Assembly: GCA_022036555.1 (NCBI GenBank)
Contig: CM039139.1
Coordinates: 5,209,315-5,273,314 of the forward strand
Length of the DNA: 64,000 nt
DNA from: Microstegium vimineum
Lineage: Eukaryota; Streptophyta; Magnoliopsida; Poales; Poaceae
Direction of reading: 5' to 3'
Shown: piece after piece, positions 12,701-24,611 of the stretch
Position numbering within the stretch: the stretch's first letter is position 1
Layout of the letters: each line of letters starts with the position of its first letter
Notes under the pieces: model-generated
What the model saw: the letters and a program-made list of their open reading frames with translations, nothing else
What the model was told of the DNA's origin: nothing
Databases searched by the model: none
Translations under genes and position numbers: made by a program

Positions 12701-13978
12701 TTGGTGTTCCTCCATCAAAGACACACTGATTCCGGTGGTTCCACAGAGATGAGGCCCCTAAAATAATAATGGAATTCAGACCTTGGAGCACTGGGTAACA
12801 GAAAATCATTGTTCACTAGTCACACACTCACACTACAGGGGAGCAGCCCCCAAGTTTCCTCCAGAAGCTGACCAGACTTAAGAGATAATTCTATGAGACA
12901 TTATGTTAGTTTGTTTACTTAAGCATTAAGTTGTAGTTAAAATTAGTTCTACTTTAGGTTCTATTAGACATTGTGTTTGGGTCTACCTTATATAAAATAA
13001 ATCAGTTTGACAGGGGAATGGAGCAATTAAGAAACTACTAGTTAGCAATACATCAGTAACTCTGCTGCCACATCAAACATGATAAATAGACTGGTGAGGT
13101 CTGGGCCCAGGACCTCATATCACCCACTACCACTAGCTTCAATGTTCTGAGGTAGCTTAGGGAGTGGAGGCTTGGCAAGTTAATCCGAGTCGTTCTTTAC
13201 GGTTAAACTCTAACTGATTCTACAAGTTCATGTTTGGTCCTTGGTATAAGGATAATACTGGACCTTTTTTCCTTTAAAAATTGAACAACAACTGAACTAC
13301 GGAGTAGTTATTACTGATTAGTGAGTAGTGATATGTTATCCAGTATGCTCCAACCAAGTACCACTAGGAACAGGTTCAGGGGGGAAAGGTGACATGACAG
13401 CATTTGCCCACACCAAAAACCATACTTGATTACAAGAATAGTGAGAAACATGGCTATCCAAGTAAGTTGAAAATTCAAACTCCGAAGACCAGCGATATTC
13501 TTACATTCCCTTCATTAAGTACCAGGTCACATTTCTGGGAGACTATAAACTAAAATTTATGGCAAAGCGTTATAACTCTACTGACACCATCTAATTTCGA
13601 AGGATGAACAGCTTCCTATCCACACCAATTGCTACTGTCGACTCCCACACCAAAAGAACAAGTAGTGGCAATAGAGTAGGGGAGGAAGCGAGGGATTACG
13701 AGCGAGCCGATCTCGGTGTCTATATCGGTGGTCTCGACGGCGGTGTCGAGGTCGTCGGGGGAGAAGGCGACGCCCTCCATGGGCGCGGTGCGGCAGCGCT
13801 CGGAGGCGTCGTCGAACAGCTGGCGCATCCGCTCCCGCTCCCGCTCGTCCTTGGTCAGCGCGTAGGTCCCGCAAACCAGCGCCGACGGAGGCCGCCTCTG
13901 CGCCGCGGGGCGACGGCGCGACGCGCCGGATAGAGGGGGGCACGGGAGGCCCGCGACGTGCTGCGCCAGGGACGCCAT
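9782..13978 (-). CDS. RPS1: Plastid 30S ribosomal protein S1
   Basis: Nuclear gene for the chloroplast small-subunit protein S1, which helps recruit mRNA to plastid ribosomes. I resolve seven exons on the minus strand: 13700-13978, 11766-12041, 10788-10868, 10347-10628, 10156-10266, 9981-10067 and 9782-9868. They sum to 1203 bp, or 400 residues, with every intron in phase 0. Residues 1 to about 40 are Ser/Arg/Pro-rich, like a transit peptide. Three S1 RNA-binding folds follow, at about 92-163, 179-247 and 255-325; the third has the typical YGAFIDIGG and GLLHVSQIS motifs. The C-terminal tail (SGLTLSSEGILGPLSSD) is the one expected for plant plastid S1, and the length is close to the roughly 410 residues of that family. 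Intron 5 uses a GC donor. The start is the first Met before the transit-like segment. The gene looks intact. Confidence 0.93.
11275..11521. mobile_element. Degenerate Stowaway-like MITE in RPS1 intron 2
   Basis: The left end near 11279 (CCTCCAAAATATAAG, then a segment with GTTTGTCCTAAGTCAAAC) is matched in inverted form by the right end near 11475-11520. The arms agree imperfectly over about 50 bases. The sequence type resembles grass Stowaway elements, but I see no clean TA duplication, so the boundaries are approximate. Confidence 0.6.
12042..13699 (-). other. RPS1 intron 1
   Basis: This 1.66-kb intron has donor GTAATC at 13699-13694 and acceptor CAG at 12044-12042. It is AT-rich with short microsatellite-like runs. 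I recognise no gene or complete transposon in it. Confidence 0.8.
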
Positions 13979-14100
13979 CCTCCCTCGCTTCTCTTCGGTG
14001 CGTTCGAGCGAGGAGGAAACGGGGACGGTGCTGTTGTGTGTTGTGTTATCCGGTGGGGTTTAGGATAGGAGGCGGAGATGGTTGGCTGGTTTTGGGCCCG
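13979..14100 (-). promoter_or_regulatory. RPS1 proximal promoter
   Basis: About 115-120 bp upstream of the RPS1 start codon is TGGGCC (14093-14098, part of TGGGCCC). Nearer the gene, at 14058-14065, is GGTTTAGG, a telo-box-like repeat. I see no TATA box. Site II (TGGGCC) plus telo-box combinations are typical of plant ribosomal-protein and other translation genes. Assignment as the promoter is inference from position and motif content. Confidence 0.5.
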
Positions 14101-14289
14101 GCCAGATCAGAAACACTTCACGGGCTTCGGCGTGTCAGGCTACGGATTCGTCACAGAGCAAAACTGATTAATTAGCCGCTTGTGCAAAAGGAACCGGCGA
14201 ACTATTTCCACTGCAAATGTTATCAGATTCATCTCTATCTAAAACCTTATTTAATCATAAAAAAATATGATGTTGTACATGCCATCTTA

Positions 14290-14593
14290 GGGCGTCTGCA
14301 GTGTGGGTGTTTTAGCTAGTTTGATCTCTAAATGCCACCATAACACCGAGGCCTATGCAGTGCGTGCTTGAGTCGATAAAGACATCGCTCCTATGCAACT
14401 AACCTGGTCTTATTCTCTTCTCTCTCCTCAGCGTGTCAGAAGTGAGACTGAGGATAGAGAGAGGATCAGCATGCTTAGGCCAGCTATAAATCGACACCCA
14501 GTTCTACACATTTAAGTTGAATACTAGTAGCCATCATATCACTATGGGACCCACCGAATGACCCAACCATGTGCCTATACATTGAGAACGCTC
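14290..14593. mobile_element. Tourist-like MITE (PIF/Harbinger)
   Basis: The terminal inverted repeats are GGGCGTCTGCAGTG on the left and, on the opposite strand from the right end, GAGCGTTCTCAATG. Both flanks carry TTA (14287-14289 and 14594-14596), the 3-bp duplication expected of Tourist elements. The 304-bp interior has no coding capacity. Confidence 0.65.
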
Positions 14594-17500
14594 TTATGTA
14601 TCTCCTAATTTTTTATAGAATAAAACTCATAATCTTTTTGACGCGGTTCAGTTTTAACCGGTGAAAATAGCTTCATGAGTAACTTTCTAGTTTAAGATGA
14701 GCTATTTTAGAAAAAAAATATTTAGCAAAACAGATTTACCAAGAACTTCGTACACAGGTGAGATAGAAAAATAAAAGTGAGCTAAGATAAACTACTTTTT
14801 CAACTTGATTCTAACTTATATATTCATAAGAGAAGAAAAAATAGCTTTATTTATGGAATTATTTTGAAAATAAGTGTTTAGTAAAAAAAACAGCTCATAA
14901 TAACTCGTGACTGGATCTTCCCAACCACATGTTTCACCTCGTGCATACGTTCGACAAAAGAACATGTCCATCCAACAATTTATAACATTATTATTACCTG
15001 TTAAAACCAATAGCTAATTCGGAGTAATTTCTATGGGATCTTGGAAACTTCAACGCTAGCGAATTTCGAGGCAATCAATCAAATAGCATTATTTCTCTTG
15101 CTTTCAATATGGATGGGAGAGGGTGTAAGCCCGTTCCAAGGCAGGCCGCAGGCCCCATTACCTCGAACACATTGAACCACAAACTGGGCTATCGAATTCC
15201 ACTTTTGCATCAAAAGGCCCACCCACTAATAAGGTTGGGCTAGTTTTTGTGTACTCTTTCTTGTACTTTCATACTTTGGGCTTGCTCCTTCTGTTTCTCT
15301 CTCCAAGAAAAAAAACACAATTAGCGGGTGGGCTCGGGCCTTGGCAGTTTCCATCTCGGCTTTACTACCTGATACTATAGGAGCATCTTGTCGCTGTCTG
15401 TAGATTCGTGGTATAGCAGGTAACGTCAATAAACAGTTAAACAGTGACGGCAGTTCATCGATTGTCGTCGACGAAAAACACCGCAAGCCCGGAGATAATG
15501 ACCATTGTATATAACCAAAAAAGTCAAGAAAACGGAGGCCGCAGGGAACGGGGGCGGTGATTTGAACGAATGGTTCGCTGCCGTGCGCGCCAGAGTGCCG
15601 CGCGGCGCGCAGCTACAAATTCCCTGGCGGCTTTACTCTTGACCGCTCAGTCAGGGGTGTGCTGCCGTGTCCTGACTCCTGACCGACCGCGCGTACCGGC
15701 ACGGGTTCAAACCGTCCATCTATCTAACCACCATAACTGCCCGGAATTTCGCGACGGAGAGCGACGCGGAAGGCGGCCCCACAAACCGGCCTTCGCCATA
15801 CGACGCGGCACATTGCGTTCCGTCCGCCACCAGTCCGACGTCCGGGCCTCCCGCGACCGACCGACGCGCGACGCCGACCATTCGCCGAGGTGTCCGCCCC
15901 ACGTCGAGCAGCAGCGCGCGTATCGGTATCGTTGCCCGGTCCGCCCGTGTGTCGATCTCGATCCGTCGTGCGGGTCACCCACCGGCCACCGCCGACTGAC
16001 GTAAATGGCCCGTTATTATCCAGATAAGACCGCGCGGCGTGTGCACAGTGCGTCATGCACGCGTTGCGCGTCGTTGCGACGCGCGCGGCGGCGGTGCACC
16101 GGGCCACGGGGGCGCGGGCGTTCAGAAGTTGGTACGGTACACACAGCATGCCACCCACCCATCGAGGTGACTGTACCTTATTGGCTAGGCGCCACTGAAC
16201 TGCCATTTGTCCGTTCCCTGCTGACGACGCCATCGAAAGCTCGCGAAACCTGTGCAAGTTCTTGGCTGACCTTTGAACGCCTTGAATTGATGTGCCGGCT
16301 AGTTTATTTATAGTACTATTACACGCACCTTATCCATAGAACCATATCCACCATACCATACGTGCTTTGCATGCAGCAGTATCCGGATAATTAAATTATA
16401 CAAGCGCTGCTTGTGTGCACAGTGTGTGTGTGTTTTTTTCCCGACAAGATCAGTGTGTAATTTTTAAGTGCGGCGGCTATACGTTAGTAGTAAACTCGGA
16501 GCAGCATACTATCGAGTTGAGGAGGTCGAAGGCATGCATAGAAAGAGAAGGCTATTAGTATATTGTTTAATGTGAATATTTATTCAGTTTAAACACAAAT
16601 TTACGTATGTGCCAAAAATATAAAACTCGCTTTTCGATGAGTTGATTAATCTCAAATTTAACTAACTCTATATATAAAAAAGTTCTCATATCTACAATAA
16701 TAATAGACGATGATCATTAGACTAATCTAGAACATATTTTATAATAAACATATTTGATATTCTTTATAAATCTAGTTAAAATCAAAATTGATTTGATTCC
16801 TAAAAAGCAAAATTTATTTATTTATTAAACAGAAGAATAAAGTGATTTGTCAAGGCGTCCACGAGTCCACGGACGTTTTTTTCGTTAGAATTGCACAGTA
16901 TAATGCATATAACATAGAGTTTCACGAAGTTACCACAAATATCTCGTTATCAACGGGGACATCGTCTGAATGCATTGCGTCGGTAAATCCTAAAATAAAT
17001 CTAAAAAATTACAGTTGTCAGTTGCATGTTTTGTCTTAGCCTAACAATGTTGTTTAAGATTTTTTTCCTTATTATTTTAAAAATCGGTGCTCCACAAGGT
17101 GACGTTGTTGAGGAAGAGCAAAAATACCTTATAAGAGCTTAAAGTGGGCAAAAGGCTCCTTAAGTGAACTGAAAATTTGGTTTTGTATTTTTTTTCCTCG
17201 AGAGAGATACACGCTGATGATGAGGAAGAGGAGGACGTCTCGACAATACGAGATACGGAGTAGCAGTTAGGTCATATATCATGTCATTGTTATCTCGTTA
17301 TATTAACCTCACAAGTAAATGATTTTTATTTTATTTTATTTTATATGAATAGTCTCATAGATTATATTATTTTTCGAGTGAGATAGTTATTGACTCTTCT
17401 ATTTTTTTTACTTTTTATCTTCTTTATTTTTGTATAGTAAAAATATTTATATGAACTAGCTGGAGTGACAAACGTTCTATTAGTGTATCAAAGCATGGAT

Positions 17501-18356
17501 GGCGCCGGTACAAAGAGAAATATGGCGACAGACCAAGATGTTTCGCGACTCGCAAGCTCTACCAAAGTGGTGACAGTGACCTCCTTGCACGATGTCAGCG
17601 TCAGCCCGAAGGAGGGAGTACCATTCCTGCCATGGCAAAGCTCGGAAATACTACAAAGCTACCAGTAGTACGTCCCAAGAAACATCTAGGAACCTGCGCC
17701 TCCTGGTCCACGTGTCACCATACGAAAGGTATGGTAGCCCCCACCGATGCTCACGTCAGCTCTCGGCGAGACGGTGCCGGTAGCCGGCCGTCTGTGCGAC
17801 CGTGTGGGTCGCTCCATCGGTGGGATCGACGGCTGCAGATGTGTTTGACTGAGGGAAGCAAGTGTTCCGGGTCCCAGAGCCGTCCACAGTTCGTTGGACC
17901 CCAGCACCCAGGGGCTCGAATGGTTCCTGGATCTGGAACTGTCCTGACCTCTCGTCCCAATTCCGGACTGCCGGGTCCTCCCAGTCCCTCCGCGCCAGCC
18001 TGGCACGAGGGAGTTTTTTTTTGATAGTGGCACGAGGGAGTTGAAATGTGAGGTCACGAGAGCGGCGTGAGAACTCAGAACACTGTGCTCAGAACTGATC
18101 TGGGCGGTCCGCGGTCTAGACTCAATAGACAACGTGGCCTCATTGTGAGGATGACCGGAAGTCTGCAGAAGCCTTGGGAGTCCACTCTTGAACGATCTGC
18201 TTCTTGCTCTTCGTTCTTCCCGGAGCTAGTTCGCGGCTGCTAGCATGGTACCGTAAGTTCGGATGCTTGATGATACCATAATATGCTATTCTCTCTATAC
18301 CAAATTAATTATTATAAGATCTTATAGAGTTAAAACATATATCCAAAATTATATAA
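14594..18356. other. Intergenic DNA with a GC-rich island
   Basis: No supported gene. 15560-16170 is a CpG-rich island with overlapping Arg-rich frames on both strands and no recognisable domain; it could be a promoter or exon remnant. 16500-17460 is AT-rich. 17650-18130 is GC-rich again and contains a short direct repeat (GGCACGAGGGAGTT, twice near 18002-18042). Confidence 0.4.
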
Positions 18357-18359
18357 TAA

Positions 18360-18751
18360 TATATAACATTATAGTACAATATTTAGAGAATAGCTGCACG
18401 ACAGGGCATGGGTGAGATGTGACCAAAATTACATAGTACTCCCTCCATCTTAAATTATAAGATATCTTAAAAATCTTAAAAAATAAAGTATCTCAAGTTT
18501 GATTAAACTTATATAACAATATAATAATATTTATGATGTCAAATAAGTATCATTATATTCGTTATCAGTTATATTTTCATACTATACATATTTGATCTCA
18601 TAAATCTTTATAGTTTTCTCTATAATTGTTGGTCAAACTTAAGATGCTTTGACTCTTCAAGATTCTTGGAATGTCTTATAATTTGAAATGGAGGGAGTAA
18701 TATATAACATTATGATACAATCTTCAGAGTTGCACGACAGGGCGTGAGTGC
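18360..18751. repeat. Direct repeat flanking a MITE
   Basis: A segment of about 55 bp at 18360-18416 recurs at 18700-18751, sharing ATATATAACATTAT and GCACGACAGGGC with several differences between. The Stowaway element at 18439-18697 lies between the copies. This suggests a short duplication followed by MITE insertion, or duplication around a MITE. Confidence 0.7.
18439..18697. mobile_element. Stowaway MITE (Tc1/mariner)
   Basis: A 259-bp element with terminal inverted repeats CTCCCTCCATCTTAAATTAT on the left and its near-exact inverse ending GAAATGGAGGGAG on the right. TA flanks both ends (18437-18438 and 18698-18699). This is the canonical grass Stowaway structure. It has no coding capacity. 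Confidence 0.9.
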
Positions 18752-18775
18752 GCGACTTAAACAGAGGTCTTTCGG

Positions 18776-21700
18776 TGTAACACCCTAGTGTTAAGCATTG
18801 CATAATCCACATGATCATTACAAATCATTCATTGCATAAGCATCATTATGAAGCATCATGATATCTCATATTGAAACCAAATGTAAGTTAACTTTGCTTA
18901 GAATGGTGAAGTCAGATGGATTCATAAAATTGATGGTGTTTGAATCAAGTCTTGAAAACAATGCACTTAATTAATCTTTCTTTTAAAACCCTAAGTTTAA
19001 TATGGGAAATAAAATTTAAAAGCATTTTAAAAATCATTGTCTTTTATTAAAAGAAAGACTTCACATTTGATTTTAAATTCTAATTCAAAAACTATAGAGA
19101 ATTTGACCATAACCTTTCAAGCAAAAAGTTAATTTAAAATATTTGGAACAACTTTGGTGTTCACACCAAAGCTTGGTTTTGAATTTTTAAACCTGTTTGA
19201 AAAAGAAACAAATCAAAACAAGAAATGAAATTAGAAAAGAAAAAAAAAGATTTCCTTACCTTAGCGGGCCGCCCGCGAACCAACCGGCTCAGCAGAGCAA
19301 GCCAGCCCAGCCTGCCCCGCGCGCCCGCGCCGGTTCCCGCCCGCGCCTCACGTGCGCCGCTTGTGCACCCGACCGCGCGCAGACGCCGCCCGTCGCGTGG
19401 CCGCCATGCCCGCCGACGACGCCCGCGTGGCCGCCGAGCTCTGGCCGAGCCGCGCCTATGTCCGAAGCGGACGCGCCGCGGTCCTCCCTCCCTCCATTCT
19501 GTCCCCTTCCGAACGCCCTCCTCCTCTCTCTCGCTCTTGCCTCGCCCTCGCTCGTGCGCGCACCAGAGAGCGCAACCGCAGCGCCGTCGAGCGGCATCGC
19601 TGCCGTTTCGGCCACTGCGGAGCACCGCCGTCCTCTCCATCTCCACCGCAGCTCCACCTCGCTTCCCCGACCCTGCAACGACGACCGATGAGCCTCGGTA
19701 AGGCCCTTTCTCCCCGGTCGACGCGAGCCCGAGCCCTTTCTCCCCGGTCGACCGCGCCGTGGACCGCACCCCTCTGGCCGCCGTTGTTCCGCAATAGCGC
19801 GAGCCCCGTGCTCGCCATAGCACCGCCAAACCCTAGCCCCGCTCAATCGAAGCCGCCATGGCCTATCTCGGCCGGCCGCTGAGTGACCGCGCCGCCGCTC
19901 CGCCATGGACGCCGGCGAGCTTCACTTCGGCCACCATTTCACTCGATTAGGGTTGCGCTGGGTCCGTCTCGCGTAGTCACGTCCGTAGGGCCAAACCGTA
20001 CCGTCGGAGACCTCGCCGTCGGCGAGAAATCACCAGCGAAAGCTTCGCCTCCGCCCTGTGTCACCGACGCGTGGGGTCCCCCTCACGCGGGCCCCCGCTG
20101 TCAGGCGTCGGCTCCCGCAAAGAGTGGGCCGCCTCTGCCGTTTGGGCCTGCTCGGCCTGTTGGGCCGAAAGGCCTAAACCTTTTGTTTTTTCGATTTTCA
20201 GGAAATGTGAACCGATTTGTAAAAATCATATCTCACTGAATAATGATCTAAAAATATTGAAAATATTTTTGAGTACTTGTTACAAGCAGATCTACCCTGA
20301 AAAAATATTACATGTGTATTTGGTAGTACTTTTCTGTGTAGGATTAATTAAATCCTAAAACTGATTAAAACTGTAAATAAATTAAGCTATTTTAGGCTTG
20401 TGCTAAAAATGTAATTCCTATTCCAATAGATCTTAAATGGTTGTTAAAAGCTAGGAAAATTATATCCTGGGTAGTTTCTATGGAAAAATAAATAACTAGC
20501 AATTAAAATGTGTTTTGGCTGTTAACTTGTAACATTTTTAGTAAATAGGGTTGTGGTTAAAAGAAGTTGTAACTTTTTGTGTAGCTTTCCAGTAAGGAAC
20601 AGTAACTAGGAAAAATGCTAATCTGGTTAGTTCATCATTTTCACTGTACTAAGTATTTTTAACTATTATTTAGCTTTAAACTTGTTAATTCTGTACAGAA
20701 TAAAATACTATCCATTTTAACTTGGAAAATTTGAGTGTGCTAGTTTGCCCCTGCTTGAGCTACTGTAATTTTTGTAGAATTTTATAAACTGTTTTCGTAG
20801 GGTGTGTAGTTCTATGTTAATTTTCTAGTTAACTAGCTTGCTCCTAAGAAAGATTAGAAAGTTAATTAAGCTTTGGTGTATCTTTGAAGCACTAATCAAC
20901 CAGTTAGGTTAGTAACCTAAAACTGAACCCTGCTGCTACTATTAGTCTCTTGTGTGAGAAGTTGATTTGCTTAATTACAATTATAATAAAGAATGACAAG
21001 CGAAGAAATTTGCATCTACTCGAAAAACACTAAAGAAAGGAACATCATGAGCATGTCACATCTTAGCATATTCACCATCTTGTATAAGTAATAATATACC
21101 TTATCTCATATCATTTGCATATACGCATCATACAGGATCGCAGGAGGAAGCACAGTACGACCTTCCCCAGGAGCAGGAAGAAGCCAGTCAGCAAGGAGCC
21201 AACGAAGGGCACGTGAACGAGGAACGAGAAGAGGAACTCTAGGAGTGTTCCGATCACCAGCCTAGCTCGTTCCAGAAAGGCAAGCCCCGGTGCATCTTAA
21301 CCGTATTTTATGATATCTAATTTACTATGTTCTATATACTTGTTGCATTAAGTATAGGAGTTGGGTGAACCTAATTGTTGCATATCACCGTCCTTGCTTT
21401 TGACATCCTTATATCATTGTTAACCTGTTAGCATAGTAAAGATAGATGCTTAGCCCTGCTAATTAAATATGACTCCCTCGGTAACACAAGTCACGTATTG
21501 CTCTACGTGGTGAAGCCGGGGTATGAAAGATATCATGAAAAGGAAAGGCAACCGGGAAGGTTGATAAATTGTTCATACGTCTGATACTGGCAACATCTAG
21601 CTGAGCTACGAGCCCTAGGCTGATACCTTGCATATGTGTATGCCTTTTGGCGGGCCGATCGGGTGGTGTCCCTCTTGTCATGTTGAACGCATGCCTCAAC

Positions 21701-22250
21701 CCGTAGCTGGCAAGATAACTCGTTCGAGCCGCGAAACCTACCTACTGGCCGAACCAAGGACGAACCTAGCCGCAATCCGGTGCGGGATGACGAGGACGCG
21801 GAGTGTAAGGCCGAGGCCTGGCTAGCTGATCCCTAGTCAGGAGGGACCGGGTGCCGGGCGGTCCTCGGTTTTGTTGGGGGTTAGGGGTCGTTCTTGGTTT
21901 GAAAGGTAGAATAGGCGACTGTCGCGCCCCTGTTCAAGGGTTGTGAAGTTTGGGTGAGGAATAAAACCTCCAGCTGGATAGGAATTCGATTCGATTCGCG
22001 GTCTCTCCCCGTTAGTGAGAACTTGATAATTTCTACGCTGGCGTTGGAACAATTAATTACTTGAATGGTTCCGATGGAATGATATGATGAGATCAGAAGG
22101 GCAAACTGGTCATTCTCTGTTTAATCAAGTGTATTGTTTAGTACAGGTACTAATTTAGAAGACAGGTAATAATTATAAGATGTCTACTCAATAACTTATG
22201 ATTTATAATGGAGGAATGCTTTTTATCAATAAGCTGAAATGTCAGCTCAA
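18776..22250 (+). mobile_element. Long LTR fragment (gypsy type), plus orientation
   Basis: Begins TGTAACACCC and follows the same plan as the solo LTR at 48237-52169 on the opposite strand: an AT-rich start, a GC-rich pseudo-coding segment (about 19256-20160), an AT-rich middle, then AAAGGCAAGCCCCGG near 21275 (compare CAAGGCAAGCCCCGG in the other copy). The end seen in the other copy (CTGTCACA) is not found, so this copy is probably truncated between about 22060 and 22260. Overlapping Arg/Pro-rich frames in the GC-rich part (19161-19906) are not genes. A 20-bp direct repeat sits at 19703 and 19733. Confidence 0.6.
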
Positions 22251-23139
22251 TAAAGCTAGTAAAAAGAATGCTCCCTCTATTTTTTTTCACGTCACACTAG
22301 ATTATCTTAAACAAACATTTTCTAAAAATTGACCGTTAGTTTTGAAAATCTATTCAGTTTCACAACATGCAAACTATTCATCACAGAAGTGTTTGTTATA
22401 AAGTACACCTAATAATATATGTTTATGATTTTTTGAATTTATTGACAATCAAAGATATAAATATTTGACTTAGCATTAAACTAATATGGTATTTGTAGAA
22501 AAAACAGACAGTTAAGAAGGATAGAATATTGGGGAAAAAGTATATTCTCTCACGAGTACGGAATCACTTAATTACCGTGATCCGATCACTAATTTCTTTC
22601 CCATTTTCAAGCTCAGATGTCAATGAGATCTAAGGTGGGACGTCTCTTGCCAAGGGATGTGGGCTTTGGTCCAACGACAAGGAATATATTACTAGTATAT
22701 ACAGCAATTAAATCCACAAATCAGGAAACCCGGGTAAAATGGCTTATCCATTGCCATCGATATTTGCCTCTTTGTACCGCAATAAAATTATCAATTCGGA
22801 TAGCACAAACTGTCCCAGGGATATCCTATCCAGAATTAAAGTATTGGCATGTATTCGAATATACAAGTAAAAGCAGGATCCCGCAAAAAAAATGGAAGTA
22901 AAAGCATGATCACCGGATCCGGAATGGATAATTAATCATCAATTTCCTAATCAAGCGCCAATTAGCGAGCGGAAATGGCAACGATAAATAAGCGAGGTCG
23001 CAGGGCCCGCCGCAGCAGAGAGGGTAGAGACCTGAACGTCGTAATCAAATGTCCCCATTTCTGGGGCCTTCCTACTGAAAATGCCGAAACTGCCCCACCG
23101 AGAAACTTCCGTCCACGGCGTCCTGGCCGTCCGATCTGT
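22251..23139. other. Intergenic DNA upstream of galactinol synthase
   Basis: A CTCCCTCTAT motif near 22271 looks like one end of a degenerate Stowaway element; I do not see a convincing opposite end. The rest is AT-rich, with no supported gene. Confidence 0.4.
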
Positions 23140-23234
23140 CTACGCCGCGACACGTGCGCCTCAGATCGCACTGCTCCCAATGCCCAGAGACCGACCCAGG
23201 CGGGGACCATTCGCCCTCTGGTTATCTATTTAAA
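23140..23234 (+). promoter_or_regulatory. Galactinol synthase promoter elements
   Basis: A G-box/ABRE core CACGTG lies at 23151-23156, a dehydration-responsive core ACCGAC at 23190-23195 and a TATA-like CTATTTAAA at 23226-23234. The ATG is about 150 bases downstream. ABRE plus DRE is the expected arrangement for a gene induced by drought, cold or abscisic acid, as many galactinol synthases are. The motifs are seen; the regulation is inferred. Confidence 0.6.
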
Positions 23235-23380
23235 CCCTGGCCAACCCACAGCGAAAACCCAAGCGAAAGCTCAAGCAAAACACAACACAAGCGCTTAAAC
23301 CACACTCAAATCAGCCTCCAGTTCCCCCGAGCAGAAGTCGCTCGTCGCCCCGAGAACCCACCCAAAGCCCCCGTAGCGAG

Positions 23381-24611
23381 ATGGCTCCCGAGCTGACCGG
23401 CAAGATGACCGCCAAGGCCGCCGCGGCGGTGAAGCCCGCGACGAGGGCGTACGTGACGTTCCTGGCGGGCGACGGGGACTACTGGAAGGGCGTGGTGGGC
23501 CTGGCCAAGGGCCTGCGCAAGGTCCGGTCGGCCTACCCGCTGGTGGTGGCCGTGCTCCCCGACGTGCCCGAGTCCCACCGCCGCATCCTCGTCTCGCAGG
23601 GCTGCGTCGTCCGCGAGATCGAGCCCGTGTACCCGCCTGAGAACCAGACGCAGTTCGCCATGGCCTACTACGTCATCAACTACTCCAAGCTCCGCATCTG
23701 GGAGGTACTGTACTGTCTGTAATCTGCTTTCCACCATTTTTGGCCATAGTAACCCCGTGGTGCTAACATGTCGCCGGCCGGGTTCGATTCGTGCAGTTCG
23801 TGGAGTACGAGAGGATGGTGTACCTGGACGCGGACATCGAGGTGTTCGAGAACATCGACGAGCTGTTCGAGCTCGAGAAGGGCTCCTTCTACGCGGTGAT
23901 GGACTGCTTCTGCGAGAAGACGTGGAGCCACACGCCGCAGTACAAGATCGGCTACTGCCAGCAGTGCCCAGACAAGGTGGCGTGGCCGACCGCGGAGCTG
24001 GGCCTTCCGCCGGCGCTCTACTTCAACGCCGGCATGTTCGTGCACGAGCCCAGCATGGCCACCGCCAAGGCACTCCTCGACACCCTCCGCGTCACTGCGC
24101 CCACCCCCTTCGCGGAGCAGGTGAGCAGGGATCCTTGCGGCACACACTGACACTGCCGGTCTCGCAAGCTCCCGATTCTGCATGTTTTGGCAGCCTATAC
24201 AGACATGCTCACGCTCTGTCGTCGTTCTTGATTCCTTCGCAGGACTTTCTGAACATGTTCTTCAGGGACCAGTACAAGCCGATCCCGAACGTGTACAACC
24301 TCGTGCTCGCCATGCTCTGGAGGCACCCCGAGAACGTGCAGCTGGAGAAGGTGAAGGCCGTGCACTACTGCGCCGCGGGGTCCAAGCCGTGGAGGTTCAC
24401 GGGCAAGGAGGCCAACATGGACAGGGAGGACATCCAGACGCTGGTGAAGAAGTGGTGGGACGTCTACGACGACGAGACGCTGGACTTCAAGGGCCTGCCC
24501 GCCGACGCCGACGCCGACGACGAGGTGGAGGCGGTGGCCAAGAAGCCGCTCCGCGCGGCGCTGGCGGAGGCCGGCACGGTCAAGTACGTCACGGCGCCCT
24601 CGGCCGCGTGA
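23381..24611 (+). CDS. GolS: Galactinol synthase (GT8 family)
   Basis: A cytosolic glycosyltransferase that moves galactose from UDP-galactose to myo-inositol to make galactinol, the committed step toward raffinose-family oligosaccharides. There are three exons, 23381-23704, 23797-24120 and 24243-24611, joined in phase 0 with GT-AG introns of 92 and 122 bp; the product is 338 residues, the usual length. The metal-binding DxD motif reads DADIEVF just after exon 2 begins. The GT8 motif HYCAAGSKPW lies in exon 3, and the protein ends in APSAA, the pentapeptide typical of galactinol synthases. There is no signal peptide. The acidic stretch near the C-terminus is a run of Ala/Asp. Exons are very GC-rich, as is common for grass genes. 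No disruption is seen. Confidence 0.96.

Noticed and set aside
15700..15720. A GGTTCAAACC motif like a tRNA T-arm
   Set aside because: No matching acceptor stem, anticodon arm or D-arm could be placed around it.
15570..16257. GC-rich frames of 102-177 codons that could be an exon
   Set aside because: No family resemblance, no splice-consistent continuation and frames on both strands; more like a CpG island.
19161..19906. Several overlapping 100-220-codon frames on both strands
   Set aside because: They lie in the GC-rich island of a long LTR; the protein sequences are Arg/Pro/Ser low complexity and no frame is favoured.
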